64,000 bases of DNA, taken from contig NC_133774.1 of the NCBI RefSeq assembly GCF_003597395.2, positions 51,513,328-51,577,327 of the forward strand. Reading direction: 5' to 3'. The DNA comes from Chelonoidis abingdonii. Lineage: Eukaryota > Chordata > Testudines > Testudinidae. Under the pieces are notes generated by a model. That model was given only the letters and a program-made list of their open reading frames with translations, made no database searches and had not been told where the DNA came from. The translations under genes and the position numbers were made by a program. Positions 14,161 to 27,400 of this stretch are shown here, one piece after another (positions within the stretch are counted from its first letter, which is position 1; each line of letters opens with the position of its first letter).

Positions 14161-15462
14161 ATGCAGAAGGAATTAAATGCGATGAAAAATGAGGATGTAT
14201 GTTTCAATGTTGACAAAACACACACATCACACTGCCTGCAGCCAATGGACCCTGATGTGAAGTCTCACAGAACTGCACCACTCAGTGAAGAATTCAGGGC
14301 ACAGCTTGCACAGTTCCAGTATGGTCCTTCCCTAAGGGATATAGAAACCTTTCACGGATCCTTTGAAGGAGGTTCCCGGAAACGCAAAAGCATGCCCACA
14401 AAAATGCCTCACACTATCCCCACAGGAGATCCTACGTCACCATCACACAGATCTGAAAACAACAACGTATGCTCCCCCAGTCTTTCTTTGATGTACCAAC
14501 AACCCACACAGTCCAAATACAACTCCCAAATGATTGATCTATGTAACATTAGCTTTCAGTTCTACAGAAATCTGGAGCATTTTGGAGCCAAGCCCATTAA
14601 ACAAGAACCAATAAAGCCCAACATGATGTGGCCCAACACTCCTGCATTTGTGCAAACTCCATACTCTTATTACCCAAAAGTCCACCCTGGCCTGATGTTT
14701 CCTTTTATTATGCCCTCAAACTTCCATTTCAGGAATTCCTTCCAACTGAAAAGACCCCCGGAGCCAGGATTCAGGAGGACTGAACCAAGGGAAAGTGGTG
14801 ACAATAAACAGAAGGTGGAAAGAGTGGATGTCAACCTCCAGATTGATGACAGCTATTATGTTGATGTAGGGGGAGAACAAAAACGATGGCAATGCCCAAT
14901 GTGTGAAAAGTCCTACACTTCCAAGTACAACCTCGTCACCCACATCTTGGGACATAGTGGCATCAAACCTCATGCTTGCACTCGGTGTGGCAAGCTTTTC
15001 AAGCAGTTGAGTCACTTGCACACTCATATGTTGACACACCAGGGCACTCGACCACATAAGTGCCAGGTCTGTCACAAGGCTTTCACCCAAACCAGTCACC
15101 TGAAGAGACATATGATGCAACACAGTGACATCAAGCCCTACAACTGTAGGATTTGTGGCAGAGGTTTTGCCTATCCAAGTGAGCTGAAAGCCCACGAGTC
15201 CAAGCATGAGAGTGGCCGAGATAACATTTGTGTGGAGTGTGGTCTTGACTTTCCAACCCTGGCCCAGCTGAAGAGACATTTAACAACCCATCGAGGTCCT
15301 ATACAATACAATTGCACAGAATGTGATAAAACTTTCCAGTACCCAAGCCAGCTGCAAAATCACATGATGAAGCACAAAGACATCCGTCCATACATCTGTA
15401 CTGAATGTGGCATGGAGTTTGTGCAGCCCCACCATCTCAAGCAACACTCTTTAACCCACAAG
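14161..15462 (+). CDS. ZNF366: ZNF366 coding exon 1: N-terminal region and zinc fingers 1-7
   Basis: This exon encodes residues 1-434. The start ATG at 14161 has A at -3 and is preceded by splice-acceptor-like AGs at 14148-14149 and 14152-14153, so the exon begins with about 7-11 nt of 5' UTR; which AG is used cannot be decided here. Residues 1-242 are a non-finger region rich in P, Y and F, with the segment FYRNLEHFG followed by KQEPIKP. Fingers 1-7 begin at W243 and run to H433, and each shows C-x2-C and H-x3-H with TGEKP-like linkers that diverge from the consensus (for example SGIKP, QGTRP, SDIKP, KDIRP). The exon ends in phase 0 after K434 at donor AAG|GTAAGA. Unspliced read-through adds only V-R-H before a stop. 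Confidence 0.96.
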
Positions 15463-18400
15463 GTAAGACACTAATGATTAAATTTGCCCAGGCTCTGAAG
15501 GCCAGCACAAGGATTATGCACCATTAAAGTCTCATTTAAGTCCCCCAAAAGAACTGACATGGTATACAGGCCCTTGTAGAGGCCCTTTGTATGGGTCTGA
15601 ATTTTATGCAAAGAGAACCAGAACAGTCTGGCCACTAACAGAAACTGGCTCTAGTCTTAACAAAGGCAATGCAAGAAAAAGACCATAACCAGGAGTTCAA
15701 TCAAGTAGTTTGTATTGCTTCCCAAATTTCAGTTCAGATCCTCTTCTCCAGTTTGGTTTTTATCTTCATGAAAACCACAGTTTTGTATAATAATCTTTAG
15801 CAGTGAAACTGCTACAGAACTTTTTTTATACCTGTGCATAGGCAAGTATATTACTGCTTGGCAGATTTTGTATAAGCAGCTTTTGCCCTATATTTAGAAA
15901 AACCAAACCAACCTCGACCATGTTATGTAGAAATAATCCAGAGTACAAGTAACTAGAGCTGGGCAAAAAAGGACCTGATCCAAAGTCCTTTGCACTGGGT
16001 GTCTTTGCACTGGCATCATTAGGTTTTGGATTAGGTCTATAATTTGGAATGAATAACTGAAAATTGTTCTAAAACAGAAAAGAGTTTTCAACGTGATGCG
16101 TAACAAGTGAAATCAGAATTATCCCATCATCACAAACATATTGTAAAGATCAATTTTAATCTAACAATCAAAATGCATTTTAATAAACTAGTGCTGATAA
16201 ACTAATGAACACACACATATGTTTTATGAATAATTGCTTTCAGATTTGTGTTTTTTCTCCCCACGGGTCTACTTTGGGTTAACGTTTAAATTTAAACATT
16301 AAGAACAGAGAAAATTGCAAAATTTAAGAATTATAAGATAATTTTTTAAAGAATAATCTCTGTTTTCACTTCTGATTTTCTTCCCAATTCCCCTGCTGTC
16401 GCTTCTGTAGAATCAACCCTTCTTTGGATTTACTCTATAATTTTAAACTTACCTAAAAGTCTAATAAAAACTTGCAACTGAAAAATGCAACACCCTCTTG
16501 TCCAAGAAAGAGCCTCTACTTTTCACTCACAGTTAGTCAGGTGTGGTCAGTTGTGAGCACAGTTTAAGTACTTAGCTGTCTAGCTGCCTGAGTGCAGCTC
16601 AGATCAAGCAGTTGGGTATCTCAAAGCTATCATTTGTATCCACAGTTAATGTCTTATGCCCAGGGAGAGTCAATAATCCCCATGAAATGCCCAGTGCCAC
16701 TAATATTATTGCTTAATTGCATGACTCTTTGCTTCTTACAAAAATTCAGCAGGTACTATTTTTCCATATTTTTCTTCAAAATAGAGGCAGGCTCTTTCTT
16801 TGTAACATAGGGCTTGATTCAATACCCACTGAAGTCAAAGTCTTACCATTGACTTCAACAGGGATTATCCCAGGCTCAATGTTATCAGATGTTGGCAAGT
16901 TATTTTATATCTCACTTAATAAGTTTATACATGTTTGACATGCTATTTGTATACATGCAATTGGTAGTTAAGCTATACAGTGGGGTAGCAGAATGTTGCC
17001 ATTGGTTTGTCATTTGGGTGTCCTAGTGATATTAATATAGTCACCTGAAGAGACATATGATGCAACACAGTGACAGGGTAAAATTTTCAAAAGCAAGTGA
17101 AAGGCTACTACAACCCATTTTCTAAAAGGACTTAGATCAGGGGTTCTCAGACTGGAGGTCGGGACCTCTCAGGGGGTCGCAAGGATATTACTTGGAGGGT
17201 CGTGACCTGTCAGCCTCCACCCCAAACCTCGCTTTGCCTCCAGCATTTATAATGGCATTAAATATATTTAAAAAGTATTTTTAATTTATAAGGGGGGGGG
17301 TCATACTAAGAGGCTGGCTATGTGAAAGGCGTTACTAGCAGAAAAATTTGAGAACCACTGAGTTAGATACTTCTGAAAATTTTTGCCACAGTGTTGTATA
17401 ATCATTTCTCACCACTAATAAAATCATATGATGCTCTTGTAGCCTACAGGATGGTCTTGTGCCTAAGGCACAGAACAGAAATCAGGAGACCTGGGTTCAG
17501 TTTAATGACTCTGCCACAGACTTCCTGTGGGACCTTGGGAAAGTGATTTCACTTCCCCATGTTTTGGTTTTCCCCCCATGTGTGAAATGGAGAACATGCT
17601 CCCCTACATTAATGTTCATAAAGTGCTCTGTGATCCTTGGATGAAAGCACCATAGAAATGCAAAAGATTAGCTAAACAGAGTTTGAAAGCTGAGGCAGAA
17701 TAACCTGATATGACTGCTCTGTAAAACTTATTGAGGGAAGTGACACTTATTGTTCCTCAGTGCTATTTATACTGTTTTGTGATATAAACATTTTATGGTT
17801 TCTTTTTCCACTTTTTTAGAATCTTACAGAAATTGACCAGAAGAAAAAAAATATCCAAATGTCTACCACTTCAGCAGGGTGATATTAACAAGAATTGAAT
17901 TTATTCATTGCTTCACTAGCACAGCTTGAATATATATTCATATAATGGCTTTGAAAATAAATGACTGACACAGGCACACCTATTCAGTTTTCTGACTCTC
18001 TGTTTCCATAAGGGTGTGAAAGAGCACAAATGTGGGATCTGTGGCCGGGAGTTTACTCTGCTAGCCAACATGAAGAGACATGTGTTGATCCACACCAATA
18101 TCCGAGCCTACCAGTGTCACCTGTGCTTCAAAAGCTTTGTGCAGAAACAGACTCTGAAGGCACACATGATTGTTCACTCTGATGTCAAGCCCTTTAAATG
18201 CAAGGTAAGCATTTCTCATGAGTTTGCAGAGGTACATCATCAGTGAATTCTCCCAAGATTTCATTACGTGTGGCCGGATGCAATTGGAAAAGCAATGCCT
18301 AAAAGAATATTACATCTTTTTTCAAATTCACTTTTCAAAATAATTGTTTGGTTTCTTTTCTTAAGCCAAGTAGTTTCAGGGCAGGAATAACACTCAAAAA

Positions 18401-21400
18401 AAGGGGCAGGAGAACTTCCAGATTATTTTTCATTCTCCCCGACACACACACACCCCCTTAAATATTATCCTTATTCTCAATCTTGAAATTGTAGTTTTGA
18501 CTTAGTGAGTACTGAACGTAGTTGCTAGTCTGATAATAATAAAAATACCTGACATTTATCTGGCATATTTCATTCTAAAGGAAGACAAAGTGCTCAACAA
18601 CCTGATGCACCTATTAAACACACAGATCAAGGCATTGACCCTGGGAGTCACAGAAATGTACCAACAGTAACAGTGCACCATAATTCTACACCATAGCTGG
18701 TGCAGGACACAAAATACATCATAGCAAAACAGAACTACAGGGAGATTTTGAATAGGCCAAATGTAATTGCCTCAAACTGAAATTTGGCCAGGACATTAGT
18801 ATGCTAACAAAACAGACTTCTGAAAAATACTTGTCTGCCTATTCATGGTGTCAACCAAATAACATAGGATCATCTTAGGCAGGACTGCTACCTCCATCAA
18901 GACAGCACACAGGAAATTAAAGGGATGTAAAACACACCTGGATCTGAACTTCCCCTAAGTTTGGAGGCATTTAGATTTGTGGTTCTGGTTTACACCCACC
19001 TCTAATTCATAGGGAAGATGTTATTCAAGTTTCTTTTCCTGCTTAAGGCTGGCCTGTACAATCATCCTTTTCGATTCTTTTATGTATTACTTCTTTTAAC
19101 TGACCACATGGCTTAGTAATACAGATTTATCTTGAAATGCCCAAACTTGCATGTTTCCTTCTCACTTCTCACTAATGGGTAGCTATTAAAACACACAGTA
19201 ACTGAGTGCAGCATAAATGCCTAGCAAGCAATATTTTCCAGTTTCTGCATAAACACTTGGAGATTGATCTGGATGCAATCTCTGTAAATTCTTCATTCAA
19301 CAGTCTGGAATTAGATTGGTTCTTAAGGGAAATCGAGAGTAGAGCTAATCAAAAAAATTTCAATTAAATAGTTTTCTGTTGGAAACTGCAATTTTGTCAA
19401 AATCAAAATGTTTAACAGGAATATAATCATTTCAATTAAAATTTTAAAAGGGAAAAGGTCTAAACAAATTGTTTAAACTTTCTTGTTTTGTTTCAATAAT
19501 GTTGAAACATTTTGTTTTGACTTTATCATTTCATTTCTGCTTGTTCATATTTTTATATATTATTTCATTTTATTACAGTGATATTTAACATTATAGCATA
19601 TTGTATTTAATGTTATATTCCACTGTCCTGATATTACCAAAACAAAATGTTTTTTACCTTATCAAAACAAAATATTTTGATGGCACCAAATCATTAATTT
19701 CTAAATTTTTGACCTATGGGAAATTTCAAAACTTTCAGCCTTTAGTTCTGATTCAGAACAAACTGGAGTAGTAAGCAACATGTTTTTCAGATAGTAGCAA
19801 AATCTTCAGTGGAACACTTGTTTTTTTCCTATCTCCACCCAATGTCCCCTCTCAGAACAGAAACAAGTATGTGGACCAGATTCTTCCCACAACACTGGTG
19901 AGAATAAGAAGTAATGCCTCTGAAATCAAATGGAGTTGTACTGCTATAAGTGAGGGGTATAGCAGGACCCTAGCTTTTGGGATCTACCTTGCCTGTCTGG
20001 CAGAATCTCCAAAGGAAACTTGGATTAGTCAAGCCCTTTTGGATGGTATTCAGAGGGTTAAGGCAATGACCAGATAGCAGCCTTTTGGCACCAAGCTCCT
20101 CCTCAGCAGAAGGAAGGATATAGCTGCATGAACTGCCTGCTTAACAATGGCTCATATGTCCCTAGGGAACCGCCTGCAAATAGATTTCATCTTGCTTTCT
20201 CTTGTACTTTTCAAAGTTTCCTGTTTTCTCACGGTCCTTTTGGACAGTTTACAGTCTTTCTCCCTCTCCCTCTCTCTCTCTCTGTGAGGAAAGGAACACC
20301 CTTCTTATGAAGAAAAAAAAATAAAAGAAGAAGAATGTAAGGGAAGGACAGCAGAGCAGTGGCCTTTCTATCTCACTGCAGGCTGCAATTTTCATGGCTT
20401 TTTTCTCATAGCAAAAGAAAACAAGGCTTTCCTATATGTCTAATCACAGCCACACACAGACTATGTGGTGCTAGGGAGTAGAAAATAGCTGTGCCTTGTG
20501 TTTCCTCACCCAGCTGCAGCTTGTAATCTCATTTGGCTCGCTCTCTGAAGGGTGAAGATCCTTGCAGCTTTTAAAAAATAAAGTCTAGGCTTCCTTATTA
20601 GCAAAAAAAATACTACAGTAATCTACAGCAATTGCTCCCGCTGATACACTATTGCTATAGTAAAATGTGAGGACTGCTTCTACTGAAATTAATAGGAGGT
20701 TTGTCATTGGCACTGAAATCAATAGCATTTGGACCTTTAATATAGAACAATACGGTTTTCTCTCCAATACTGCCAAGTACACTTGGTAGCTTCCATCTCG
20801 GAGTAAGAGATTAATTCATGCTCATTCAGTCCTTGGCTTCTCTTCCAGGACTGCCCACAAGGGTGCTAGTGTGTACAAGCTTCCCCATTACATCCAAGAG
20901 CATTGTTTCAAACCAGTATCCAATGACAATGAAATAATGCTATAAAAACTTCTCAAAGACTCATAAAATGTTTGAGAGATTCTAATAGCAAGACTTTGGA
21001 GGGTGGTGCTTTCTGCTATGGGTTACTGCACAGCATGAGCAAATGGCTCAGCTTACTCTAAGTTTTGTAATGAAGTACCTGTAAATCAGTGGGCCAAACT
21101 CGCTGGCCAGTGCATCAAAGCAGCAGCTCTCTCAGCAGCTATAGGAGTTCAGTTCCTTTTTGTCAGGGACAGAGTTTTATTTCTCACAAATAAACCAGTT
21201 TAACATAAGTTCCACATGTAAACCATGTCCTTTCCCCTGACCTGGGATCTCTCACAGTAAACTGTCTGCTCCCTGTTGATCTCACTGCCTGGGAATTAAA
21301 AGCCTCTTAACTATATTCCGCTGGAGTTTTCTTCCAACAGACTGGCTTCCAGCCTTCCTACCCAGCTCCCAGCAGGCATCCATTCTCAGGCTGTCTGCCT

Positions 21401-24400
21401 GGGACTTAAGGAGAGCCTCTTTGATCCCTTTTTCTCTCTGGCCTCCTCCCTGAACTCAAGCTGTCATTTATATCCCCACAGACCTGACTCTGAGTCACAA
21501 TCTTCTACCATGTGACCCTGGAACTTATTCCTTTCAGTTGAGAAGGTAGGCTAAACCTGGCAGAGAGTGGAACTGAGCCCGAAACCCCACAGACGACCAG
21601 TTCATCCTGTAATAGTGCCCCTCACTGCCACCCTCTCTCCCCAAAAGATATAATTTTATTTCCCTTGTTTTATTTTCCTGTAGCACCTCTCCCATGGGTT
21701 TTCTCTTGGCATCACTTCCCCCCGCTCCCATCACAGATTCAGTTCCAACTACATTCCTCAGCGCTTGCGAAAAGTGGCTTTAGGGTCAGTAGCAAATTTA
21801 GCTGTATTCCATCCCTGAAACTGTGAATGATTCAAGGAAATGGAAATCCTGCTCTCTTTGTCCAGAAACTAAAACCCATGTTGTGCCACATCGTATGTCC
21901 TTTTGTTTCCTCCAGAGTAAAGAAAAAGAAATATGTACTACTGGCCAAAAAGGCTCTTACAGAACTCATTTTTATACCCAATACCCTATAAAGATTCCTA
22001 GATAAAATAACTACTTTCATTATTCAGACTAGTGTTTTACTTCCATTTCTTTGGTTAGTGTTTTAGATGTATAGGTACTAATATCTACCAGGCTGAGAAA
22101 CAGATTAGCCATAACACGAACAATAGATGAGCTCATGCTAAAAAATATCTGTTTGGCAAAACACAGTTCATCACTATAAAGGGTTTTTAAATTCAGAGAA
22201 TCATCGATATATCATAGGCCATTCCAGCTGCTGTCAAGAGCAGCTATTGCCCTTCACGGACTTTACTATGCTAATCAACACTCCTTTGCCTCTCCATTCC
22301 CCTCCCAACATATTTAGGATCCTTTTTGCAGCATTGATTTCAATAGGGATTGCTCACTGAATGTGAATGAGAGCAGAGTTTGATCCTGTAGTATTTGATC
22401 ACACAGATTATGGTAAGTCAATTGCTGCAGTCACTGCCACTACAAAAGATTAGCAAAAAACTAAATTAAAAAAGCATCAGATAGCAATCTGAGGATGGAA
22501 GGGATCTAGATCATGGTGAAATCTGCGTATGTTGTTATTTCCATATACTGTCTGCTGTGAATAGAGGTGGTCAAGTAGTGGGCAACTATTCAACTGACAA
22601 AACAAGATTTCACAAGCAGAAAATGAGTCAGTTGTCTATGAACAGTTTATAATTCTCGAATGTATAGGTCTGAAATGATTTGTCACAATTTCTACAAATA
22701 ATTCTTGACCGATAAATGGTGCATAGCCTGTTCATTGCAAATATTCAATAATCAACATTTGAAATATAACCCATGAGGTTTATTACCTTTCTTGGATGCA
22801 CAGTACATCCTAATTGGATGAATAACTCTTAGAATCAAGTGTCCTGTGTGAATACTCACAGTTACAAACTAATAATTCATTTTCTGTGAGTATTCTGAAG
22901 TATTTAGTTAAAACTGTTTTTTTCTGTGAACACTTTTGCCAATAAATTTGCTAGCATATTTGCAGAAGGCAAAACAAGGACTAACACAGCAGAGGCAAAT
23001 CATTTAAAAATGCAAGTGACTATTTTCAGATTTTTTTCAATATTCATTCAACTCTGTCATCGTAGATTTTAAAATACTCAGATATCATGCAGTTTTTAAT
23101 AGTCCAGTTAACTTTTCTGTGAGGAAAGTGGGGAGCAGTTATAGTGTCTAAAAAAAGGGGAGGGCCAAGAGAGGGAAGAGTATTCTACCCAAGATCAACT
23201 CACAAATTTAAACTTCCCCCACAACAGCAGGTATTCTGGTAGACAGCTTGACAAATTTGAATAATCCCTCAAACAATGGTATAGCAGATTTCCCAAAACT
23301 GTGTTAAATATCTTAATTCAAATTCAAATGAAACCAAAGTTTCTAGTTTAAATCTAGTGAAATGCTCTTTTAGCATTTTCTCCCTATAGAAAGCACTATA
23401 TTTAGCTAAGGAGTCCCTGGGCTCATGTAATATGAGGATGCTGATTAATCAGTTCAACTGGGAAAAGTCTTTGGCTAAAATTCTTCCAAAAAGGAGTTCA
23501 AATGGACAGCATGCAGCAGGTTGTACAGCTGCTGGAAACATTCCTGACGGGGGGAGACACCAATCCAAAAGAAAGAAATAAAGTTACTTTTACATCCTTA
23601 TCAGGAAGTAGAAGTCTATAACAGGGTTAACAAATGCCTGTGTGTTTGAGAGCACATTTTGTTTATAGGGGAAGAGGTAATGAAAGGAGACATCTAGAAA
23701 CAAAACAAAAACACAACATATTGTTTCATCAGATGGAAACCTGCTGGATCAATGGCTGGTGTTGGCACTAACATGCTCCAGGGAAACCTGAGTCATTGTT
23801 GCAGCCACAAGACTGTATAAACTCCAGCTTACTCATCACAGGCATAAAATACAGAAGCTAGTACACAGAAGAGGAGAGGATCAGAGAAGAATGGAGGGGA
23901 TAGGGAGGGAAGGAATTGCTTTTACTATCTTTCAGCTAAAAGCTTCTGTTATTTGAAGTCCATGGATATGGAAGCTATACACTGGTTCACTGCTTTACTG
24001 ATACCTTTCACCTTTCTGATCTTTCATCAGAAGTTCTCCACATTCCATCATGGAATGGTGTTGTTCCTGATTAAGGTCTAGATTTAAAAAGCAGAAAGGA
24101 CATGCCCTGACTGAACAGAATTTTGCACTTGTGATTTGTCTAGGCCTATAGAACTGAGCCTCTTATCTCCATTCTATGGGTTTTTTGATTCTGAAGGGGC
24201 CTTGATTTTGATTCTTACATCATTAAAAAAAACCCAAAATCAAAGTCTTTGCTTAGCTGCGTCTGAATGTGTTTGGACAAAATAAGCCCAAGCACACATT
24301 CGTATAGTGACAGTTTGTTTTTGTTCTTCGGACACAGTTTGGAATGATAAAATGACGTTCCTGGCAGAAGCTGTCTGAGCTGCAGTACATTCTCATCTCA

Positions 24401-27400
24401 AGGGGAGATTGTATTTACCTGCTTGCCTTGTAGGTACATCTACAAAATAAATCATTTTAATTTCCATTATTCTTGACAGTTGTGCGGAAAGGAATTTAAC
24501 AGAATGCACAATTTAATGGGACACATGCACTTGCATTCAGACAGCAAACCATTCAAGTGTCTCTACTGTCCCAGCAAATTCACCTTGAAGGGAAACCTCA
24601 CCAGACACATGAAGGTCAAACACGGGGTCATGGAAAGAGGATTTCATTCTCAAGGTAATAACTAGCAAGAAGGTTGTTCTTGCAATGTTTTGAATGCACA
24701 GAACAACACTGTAAAAGGCACAGTAACATAGATCTCAGAAGATACAGTTCTTTCTCTGCTTTTGATATTAGAAGTTACTGAACCTCATATTGCTGGGAGA
24801 TTATATTAAAGTGAGAGAGATTTATTGAACCACATCAATAATTTCTAAATATTACCACCAGCCTGACCTGTCACTGTTCCCCAATACCCACCATCCTTGT
24901 ATCTCCATCTTATCGAGCCTGGACAGTGCAGTAGATTTTCTCCCTCACTAATAAGTTTGGGCCATGGATGGGAGAGAGTTGGTTGGGAGTCAATCCTGAT
25001 AAAACCAAGGTGATCATGGCGGGGTTGAAGAAACAATTGTAGGACATAGCTGAGATTAGATTGACCCTCCTGATTGAAGGTGTAGTTCCATTATTTTTGA
25101 GTATAATTTGCAACTTCATTTGGTGGGATTCCCAGCTGTTTTTAAACATGCAGTGGCCAGGAGGACTTTGTTCCAGCTTCATCTGGTCAGGAGATTACAA
25201 CTTTTTCCTCTCGGATTTTGACCATGCTGTTATGAGCCGTATCCTTCAGAGGCTCAAAGCTGGTACAAGATATAGCAGATTTCTTGTTGCAGTATCTCAC
25301 AGGGAAGCATTGGGCACCAGCACCCCATGATCCTCACTGACTGCTTATTGGCTTCCAAAGTGTCGGTTTGACATATAAAGCCCCAAATATTCTGGAATCT
25401 TCCCACCTGAGAGATAGCTGGATCAAGCTGGGCAGAGATCAGAGGAGGAGCTCAAGCTAGAGCTCTCTCAGTTTACAGGGAAATGAACATTCATGAGAGT
25501 TTTCTCCATTAGGGCCCATACCTTTGAAATCTACTCCCCATCGTGGTCTGAACAATCTACATTTGTTAACCCTTGAAGAATATGCTGCAAAGCCCGTTTC
25601 TTCAAACAGGCATTTGGGCAGAATTGAGGTGGTTGGGACGTGGGTTTCATTTGGGAAGCTGGGTGGCAGAGAGATTTTATTAAGTTAGATTTTCTTAATA
25701 ACTGGCTTTTTTAGCCAGGTGGAATTTGTTGGTGTGTTTTTAATAGTTGCTAGGATGCCTATAGCCTGTAATACATGATTTTAATAATGTCTTAAAATGA
25801 AACAGAAGTGGATCATAACATGTAACAGTTTAGCTGACCTGATATTTACAGTACAGGGTTTTCTCCCCCATGTTTGTCTCTTACACTACAATGGAGTTTA
25901 GTTTACCCATAACTATAAGCAGGTTATGTGCATTTCAGTGCATACAGATTCTTCACCCCCTCTGGCTTATCAGCCATGAAACAGATGAATTTATAAGAGT
26001 TGCTGCCAGGCAATAAACCCTTTCAACAAACACAACCTGTCACACAGTAACTGCTGCATGCATTCTGTGGAAGTTGTTGCCAGGTACAGAGGAAATAGAA
26101 CCAATGGGTGAAATACTGGCCCCACTGAAGTCAATGGAAGTTTTGCTATTGACTTCAGTCGGACTAGGATTTCACTCAATGATTTAAAAAAAAAAGATGG
26201 GCCCCAACTGCAAAGTTGGAATCCTGATTTGAGCTTCCTCACAGTTGGAGGGTTTTGGGATCTGAGGTTATAGTCTGGGCTCACTTCTGTTTTCAAACAA
26301 GCAGAAGAGAAACACACAGAGCAGACACTCAGGCAAATATCGAGACAAGACAATATGAGTATTGTTATGGAGAGAAAGAAACTAAGACAGTTCAAAAATA
26401 TCAAATGATTATGATTTCCCCAGTAACTTAGCAGAAGTACTGAATAATGCATAGCAGGTTCTCAGCACCACTAAATGAGGAAGAGCAAACTAAATGGAGA
26501 TGTATTATTTAGAAATGATCAGGTCTACCATTTTAATAACATTGCCTTGGAAACAGAGTAGCCACAAAATGTGTTAACAGGTTTTTATACCCTTTTTTCC
26601 TCCCTGCAAATGGGCAGATATTAGAACTTTGATTGTGATGTAGACAATCAAGATCAAGGTGTACATAAAAATATGAAAGGGGAAAGAAGTGGGTAAATCT
26701 AGTAGCAAAAGTAGTCAACTGGAGGTCAGGACTACTGGTTTTTGTTCCTAGCTGTGTTACTAAGTGACTGTGACTAGTTCAATAATCTATTGTGTGCTTC
26801 AGTTTACTCATCTGTAAAAGGGTACAATAGTGCTTTTCTACAGTAACTCTTGGGCTGCCAAGAGACAAATGTTTATTAAGTGCTTGGAGTTAATTGGGTG
26901 AAGGATACTCTGTAAGGGCCCTCAATGTTTAAATATTCTGCCATCTCACACAAATTGCATTATTTTATTTTTTTAAATCTAAGCCCAAGCCATGCTTTGA
27001 CTAGAAAGGCAGTATTAAATAAACTTGTTATGTATAAATTGTAACTTTTTTTTTTTAAAAAACCATCATAAGGTTTTGGAAGAGGAAGAATTACACTGTC
27101 CCAAACAGGTGTCTTGAGAAACTTGGAACAGGAAGAACCTTTTGACCTTTCCCAGAAAAGCCAAGGGAAAGGAATTTCATTTCATTCTGATGGTGAGAGT
27201 GCCAAGGGAAGCTCATGTCAGGAGGAAGAGGAGGACAACTGCTATGAAGCAGAGCAGTACAGTCCTGTCATGTACCATCATGAAAACAACAAGCTGTATA
27301 TGCCCCGAGATCTATCTAGCAAACCAGACTACGTGATGAAAGATTTCAAAGAGTCCTACTGTGATGAGAAGGAGGAAATGTTGAGAGAAGGAGGACTGGA

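Larger units (their letters stand above)
15463..18012 (+). other. ZNF366: ZNF366 intron between coding exons 1 and 2
   Basis: This 2550-bp phase-0 intron runs from GTAAGA to CATAAG. It contains an exact 37-nt copy of upstream exon sequence (17039-17075), a hAT MITE (17138-17360), a MIR-like SINE (about 17448-17660) and a palindromic repeat copy near 16810-16880. No other coding potential is seen. Confidence 0.9.
24655..27072 (+). other. ZNF366: ZNF366 intron between coding exons 3 and 4
   Basis: This 2418-bp phase-1 intron runs from GTAATA to ATAAG. Its first kilobase is a decayed L2-like LINE fragment; a short palindromic MITE (26108-26175) and a MIR-like SINE (about 26703-26920) follow. 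Nothing else is supported. Confidence 0.9.

Noticed and set aside
14716..15279. 187-codon open frame antisense to ZNF366 coding exon 1
   Set aside because: It is the shadow of the zinc-finger array on the other strand and has no recognisable domain of its own.
21160..21600. Possible retroelement LTR in a ZNF366 intron
   Set aside because: It starts TGTCAGGGACAG but no matching CA end or target duplication could be placed, so it is left unclassified.
25991..26452. 153-codon minus-strand frame
   Set aside because: It runs through a short palindromic repeat in a ZNF366 intron and shows no domain.
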